From the NCBI GenBank assembly GCA_015222595.1, contig JADFVP010000151.1, positions 1-8,035 of the forward strand: DNA of 8,035 nt, in the 5' to 3' direction. The DNA is from Pseudomonadota bacterium. GTDB taxonomy: Bacteria; Desulfobacterota; GWC2-55-46; JADFVP01. The stretch's first letter is position 1, and each line of letters starts with the position of its first letter. The notes below the pieces were generated by a model that was given only the letters and a program-made list of their open reading frames with translations, was not told the DNA's origin and did not search any database. Positions 6,082 to 8,035 of this stretch are shown piece after piece. The position numbers were made by a program, and so were the translations under genes.

Positions 6082-7254
6082 CTATTTAGCCGTGTAGAGC
6101 GAGTATTGGCTGCACTCACTGGCGTACCTTTTTTTGCCCTTGCCCCGATATCCTTTAGAGGCTGCTATGTCTCTTAGGCGCACCTCAGCGGTCTCTATGG
6201 CGACAGGAGAGGAGTCGATGCCTATCCAGGCGCGCCCAAGCTTCTCGGCAGCTACGAGCGTAGTGCCCGAACCTGCGAATGCGTCTATCACGAGGTCTCC
6301 GGGATTGGTCGAGGCCTCTATTATCCGACGGAGCAACGCCTCTGGTTTTTGTGTCGGGTAGCCGGACTTTTCGGCCTTTGCCATGTGCATGGCGTCTGGA
6401 ATGTCGTCCCAGACGTCGCCGACGAGCTTGCGGTCTACAACGCCCCCGGCGGTCTCGTCGAGAAAGTACTTTATCCGTATGTTGCCGGTCTTTGTGGTGT
6501 GGATGCGTCCTTCTGCTCTCAGTTTCTCTATGGAGGCGTCGGTGTAGTCGCCCCGAGGCGCGGTCTTGAAGGGGCGTCCCTCTTCGTCGCGCTGCACGGT
6601 GCGCCCCTCTACTGCACGCGTGGTATAGAGCCGGTTGAAGATGTGCTTCTTCTTTCGGTAGAGCAGTATGATGTCGTGGTTTCTGGAGAATTGGCCTGAG
6701 ACGGCCTTTGCCCCGCGGCCTCCATAGTGCCAGATTATGTCGTTTAGAAAGTTTTCGGCGCCGAAGAGTTCGTCCATAACAACTTTTATGTGGTGCGCCA
6801 TCTTCCAGTCTAAGTGGACGTAGATGGAGCCGTTGTCTGCCATGAGTTCTCTTATGAGTATGAGGCGAGTTCTCAGGAACTCCAGATACTGCGCGCCAGA
6901 AAGGTGGTCTTCGTACGCCTTCTGCGCCTTTTTGGTCTTGTACGTCTGGAGCGAAGAGAAGGGCGGGTCGATGTAGACAAGACGAGCCCCGGGCGTGGAG
7001 TCTCCGTTTAGAAGCGTGCCGGAGTTTTTGCTCTCGATCAGGCTTGAAAGGATCGCGAGGTTATCTCCCGAGATGAGCATCTTTTCGGGCGTTTCAGAAG
7101 AAGGCGGCGCTGTGGCGTCTAAGAGGGCCGGAGTCACCTTGCGGACAAGGGTCAGGCGCGCGGGCATGTGCTGAAGAACCAGATTGGCAGCGCGCTTGCC
7201 TCTGTACTCAAGCGATGAATCCGCTCCGTTTTTTTTGCTCTCGCTCTTCTTCAT
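6082..7254 (-). CDS. Beta-class DNA adenine methyltransferase, apparently orphan
   Basis: The 390-residue product is a DNA methyltransferase that would transfer a methyl group from SAM to a base in a specific site. Motif order is that of the beta class: the catalytic motif IV, DPPF, comes first (residues 96-99, in VYIDPPF), and the SAM-binding motifs lie near the C-terminus, with motif X YPTQKP at 299-304, motif I DAFAGSGTT at 324-332 and GIDSSP at 345-350. DPPF rather than SPPY favours N6-adenine over N4-cytosine. The stretch at about 175-295 between the two halves is the likely target-recognition region; the target cannot be read from it. An N-terminal basic segment (1-20) and a basic tail (366-376) flank the core. 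The ATG at 7252-7254 has only a weak GGAA 6 bases upstream, and Met30 is an alternative start. No restriction endonuclease, specificity subunit or transposase flanks it, and its codon use resembles that of its neighbours. Confidence 0.93.
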   Translation of the reverse strand: MKKSESKKNGADSSLEYRGKRAANLVLQHMPARLTLVRKVTPALLDATAPPSSETPEKMLISGDNLAILSSLIESKNSGTLLNGDSTPGARLVYIDPPFSSLQTYKTKKAQKAYEDHLSGAQYLEFLRTRLILIRELMADNGSIYVHLDWKMAHHIKVVMDELFGAENFLNDIIWHYGGRGAKAVSGQFSRNHDIILLYRKKKHIFNRLYTTRAVEGRTVQRDEEGRPFKTAPRGDYTDASIEKLRAEGRIHTTKTGNIRIKYFLDETAGGVVDRKLVGDVWDDIPDAMHMAKAEKSGYPTQKPEALLRRIIEASTNPGDLVIDAFAGSGTTLVAAEKLGRAWIGIDSSPVAIETAEVRLRDIAASKGYRGKGKKRYASECSQYSLYTAK

Positions 7255-7671
7255 TCTAAATTCCAGGTTCGAAAAAAATATCCTGTGAAAGTGCCTTCTC
7301 TAAAAATATCTTCTCTAAAAAAAATCTCTGCTTCAGTCTCTTCTCTTCAGTCTATTAATTATCTTAACTGGTAAAGTAACGGTAGCGGAGCGACTGTAGA
7401 GCGGGTAGAGTGAAGATAACAGAGGGTATGGTTCATGTCAACCGGCCCGGAGGGCGGTATTTACCTGCTATGACCTTGAATATGGCAGAAAAGACTTGAT
7501 TTGTTGCGCCCGATGTTAGAAGATTTTTCTGTTCGGCAGACTCCGCCCGATCGGCCTGTTGCCTTGCTGTTGTTTATCTGTTTAGAACAGGTGACTGGTC
7601 AGAACAGGTAACTGGCGCTCAGGCAGCAGAGGAGTAGTTGCCGATAACTTTTTTTGTTGTGGATTTTGAAA
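7255..7671. other. Intergenic region with short direct repeats
   Basis: These 417 bases separate the divergent methyltransferase and ferredoxin genes and hold no convincing gene. The left part is A/T-rich on this strand, with a 15-base-period repeat (CTTCTCTAAAAA at 7295-7306 and 7310-7321) and CTTCAGTCT at 7331-7339 and 7345-7353. The right part holds the 15-bp repeat pair listed separately. I see no convincing promoter boxes for either gene, no tRNA and no clear hairpin. Confidence 0.5.
7584..7615. repeat. Pair of 15-bp direct repeats upstream of the ferredoxin gene
   Basis: AGAACAGGTGACTGG (7584-7598) and AGAACAGGTAACTGG (7601-7615) differ at one base and have a 17-base period. They lie 57-88 bases before the ferredoxin ATG. 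They could be tandem regulator sites, though the period is well short of two helical turns; a chance or slippage duplication is also possible. Confidence 0.7.
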
Positions 7672-8007
7672 ATGAGGATCAAGCCGTACAAGTTCCATGT
7701 ATTCGTCTGCTTCTCCGACAGATGCGCTGCACGCGGGGGCACGGCGATACTTGGCGAGTTCAAGCGCCGTATAAAAGAGGGAGCGTTCGCCAAGGCCGGC
7801 GGTGTACGCGTATCTAGAACCGGCTGCCTCAAGCTCTGTAGAGAGACAGACGTTGTGGGCGAGAACTCTCCGGGGGTTATAATCTACCCCGACGGTGTCT
7901 GGTACGCTTGTGTTAAAGTGGAAGATGTAGACGAGATCGTAAAGAGCCATATAGAGGGCGGCGCTGTGGTGGAGCGGCTCTGTTACTTCACGATGGACGG
8001 CAGTTGA
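7672..8007 (+). CDS. Thioredoxin-like [2Fe-2S] ferredoxin
   Basis: The 111-residue cytoplasmic protein opens with FHVFVCFSDRCAARGG and has later GCLKLC, the cysteine pattern C-x4-C (Cys13, Cys18) and C-x3-C (Cys52, Cys56) of the thioredoxin-fold [2Fe-2S] ferredoxins, a group that includes the NuoE subunit of complex I. The GVIIYPDGVWYACV segment (68-81) is typical of the small free-standing members. It probably carries single electrons, but the partner is not identifiable: no complex I, hydrogenase or dehydrogenase subunit is adjacent. Cys80 and Cys104 are extra cysteines. The start is taken as the ATG at 7672; the frame could begin at a TTG at 7654, but the family's conserved region starts shortly after the ATG. 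The ribosome-binding site is weak (GTGGA at 7659-7663). No terminator is visible in the 28 bases remaining before the window ends. Confidence 0.9.
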   Translation: MRIKPYKFHVFVCFSDRCAARGGTAILGEFKRRIKEGAFAKAGGVRVSRTGCLKLCRETDVVGENSPGVIIYPDGVWYACVKVEDVDEIVKSHIEGGAVVERLCYFTMDGS

Positions 8008-8035
8008 GGCTGGGTAAATAGTTGAGTGATGTCTA

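Noticed and set aside
6082..7254. Restriction-modification or phage-defence system
   Set aside because: Only the methyltransferase is present. The flanking genes are a secreted protein and a ferredoxin, with no nuclease, helicase or specificity gene in the window.
7255..7671. CRISPR array or mobile-element remnant
   Set aside because: The direct repeats are short and occur only in pairs, without spacers of regular length, terminal inverted repeats or transposase fragments.
7582..7950. Minus-strand open frames opposite the ferredoxin gene
   Set aside because: They overlap the cysteine-motif-bearing ferredoxin on the other strand and show no family features or initiation signals.

Overview
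The window reads as an ordinary stretch of bacterial chromosome of somewhat above 50% GC. Arg AGA/AGG and Ile ATA codons are common in every gene, and synonymous usage looks alike across the window, so I see no clear transferred island. A lipoprotein signal, a Sec-type secreted protein, a two-module B12-dependent MetH without its reactivation domain and a DUF2934 protein would fit a deltaproteobacterial or Nitrospirae-like Gram-negative. That is a weak inference from style and family content, not an assignment.

Layout, left to right. A glutamine-dependent NAD+ synthetase (nadE, + strand) enters cut at its 5' end and finishes at 1398. After a 255-base gap with a candidate promoter comes a 91-residue DUF2934 protein with a lysine/alanine-rich tail (1654-1929, +). 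It converges on a B12-dependent methionine synthase (metH, - strand, 1937-4390), with only 7 bases between the two stops. metH is divergent from a small lipoprotein with a terminal CXXCH motif (4542-4922, +). Their candidate promoters overlap in a 151-base gap. The lipoprotein gene is closed by a 14-bp-stem terminator.

A 316-base gap follows, holding a palindrome, a 13-bp tandem repeat and two candidate promoters. It leads into a secreted protein of unknown function (5329-5985, +), closed by a 17-bp-stem terminator. Converging on that terminator is a beta-class DNA adenine methyltransferase with no visible restriction partner (6082-7254, -). A 417-base gap with short direct repeats then leads to a thioredoxin-like [2Fe-2S] ferredoxin (7672-8007, +) near the right edge.

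The genes do not form one operon or pathway. nadE and metH are housekeeping cofactor and amino-acid genes. The less characterised items are the two envelope or secreted proteins, the DUF2934/H1-like protein and the orphan methylase. I found no convincing evidence of a novel multi-gene system; the findings below are single-gene or regulatory-scale observations.
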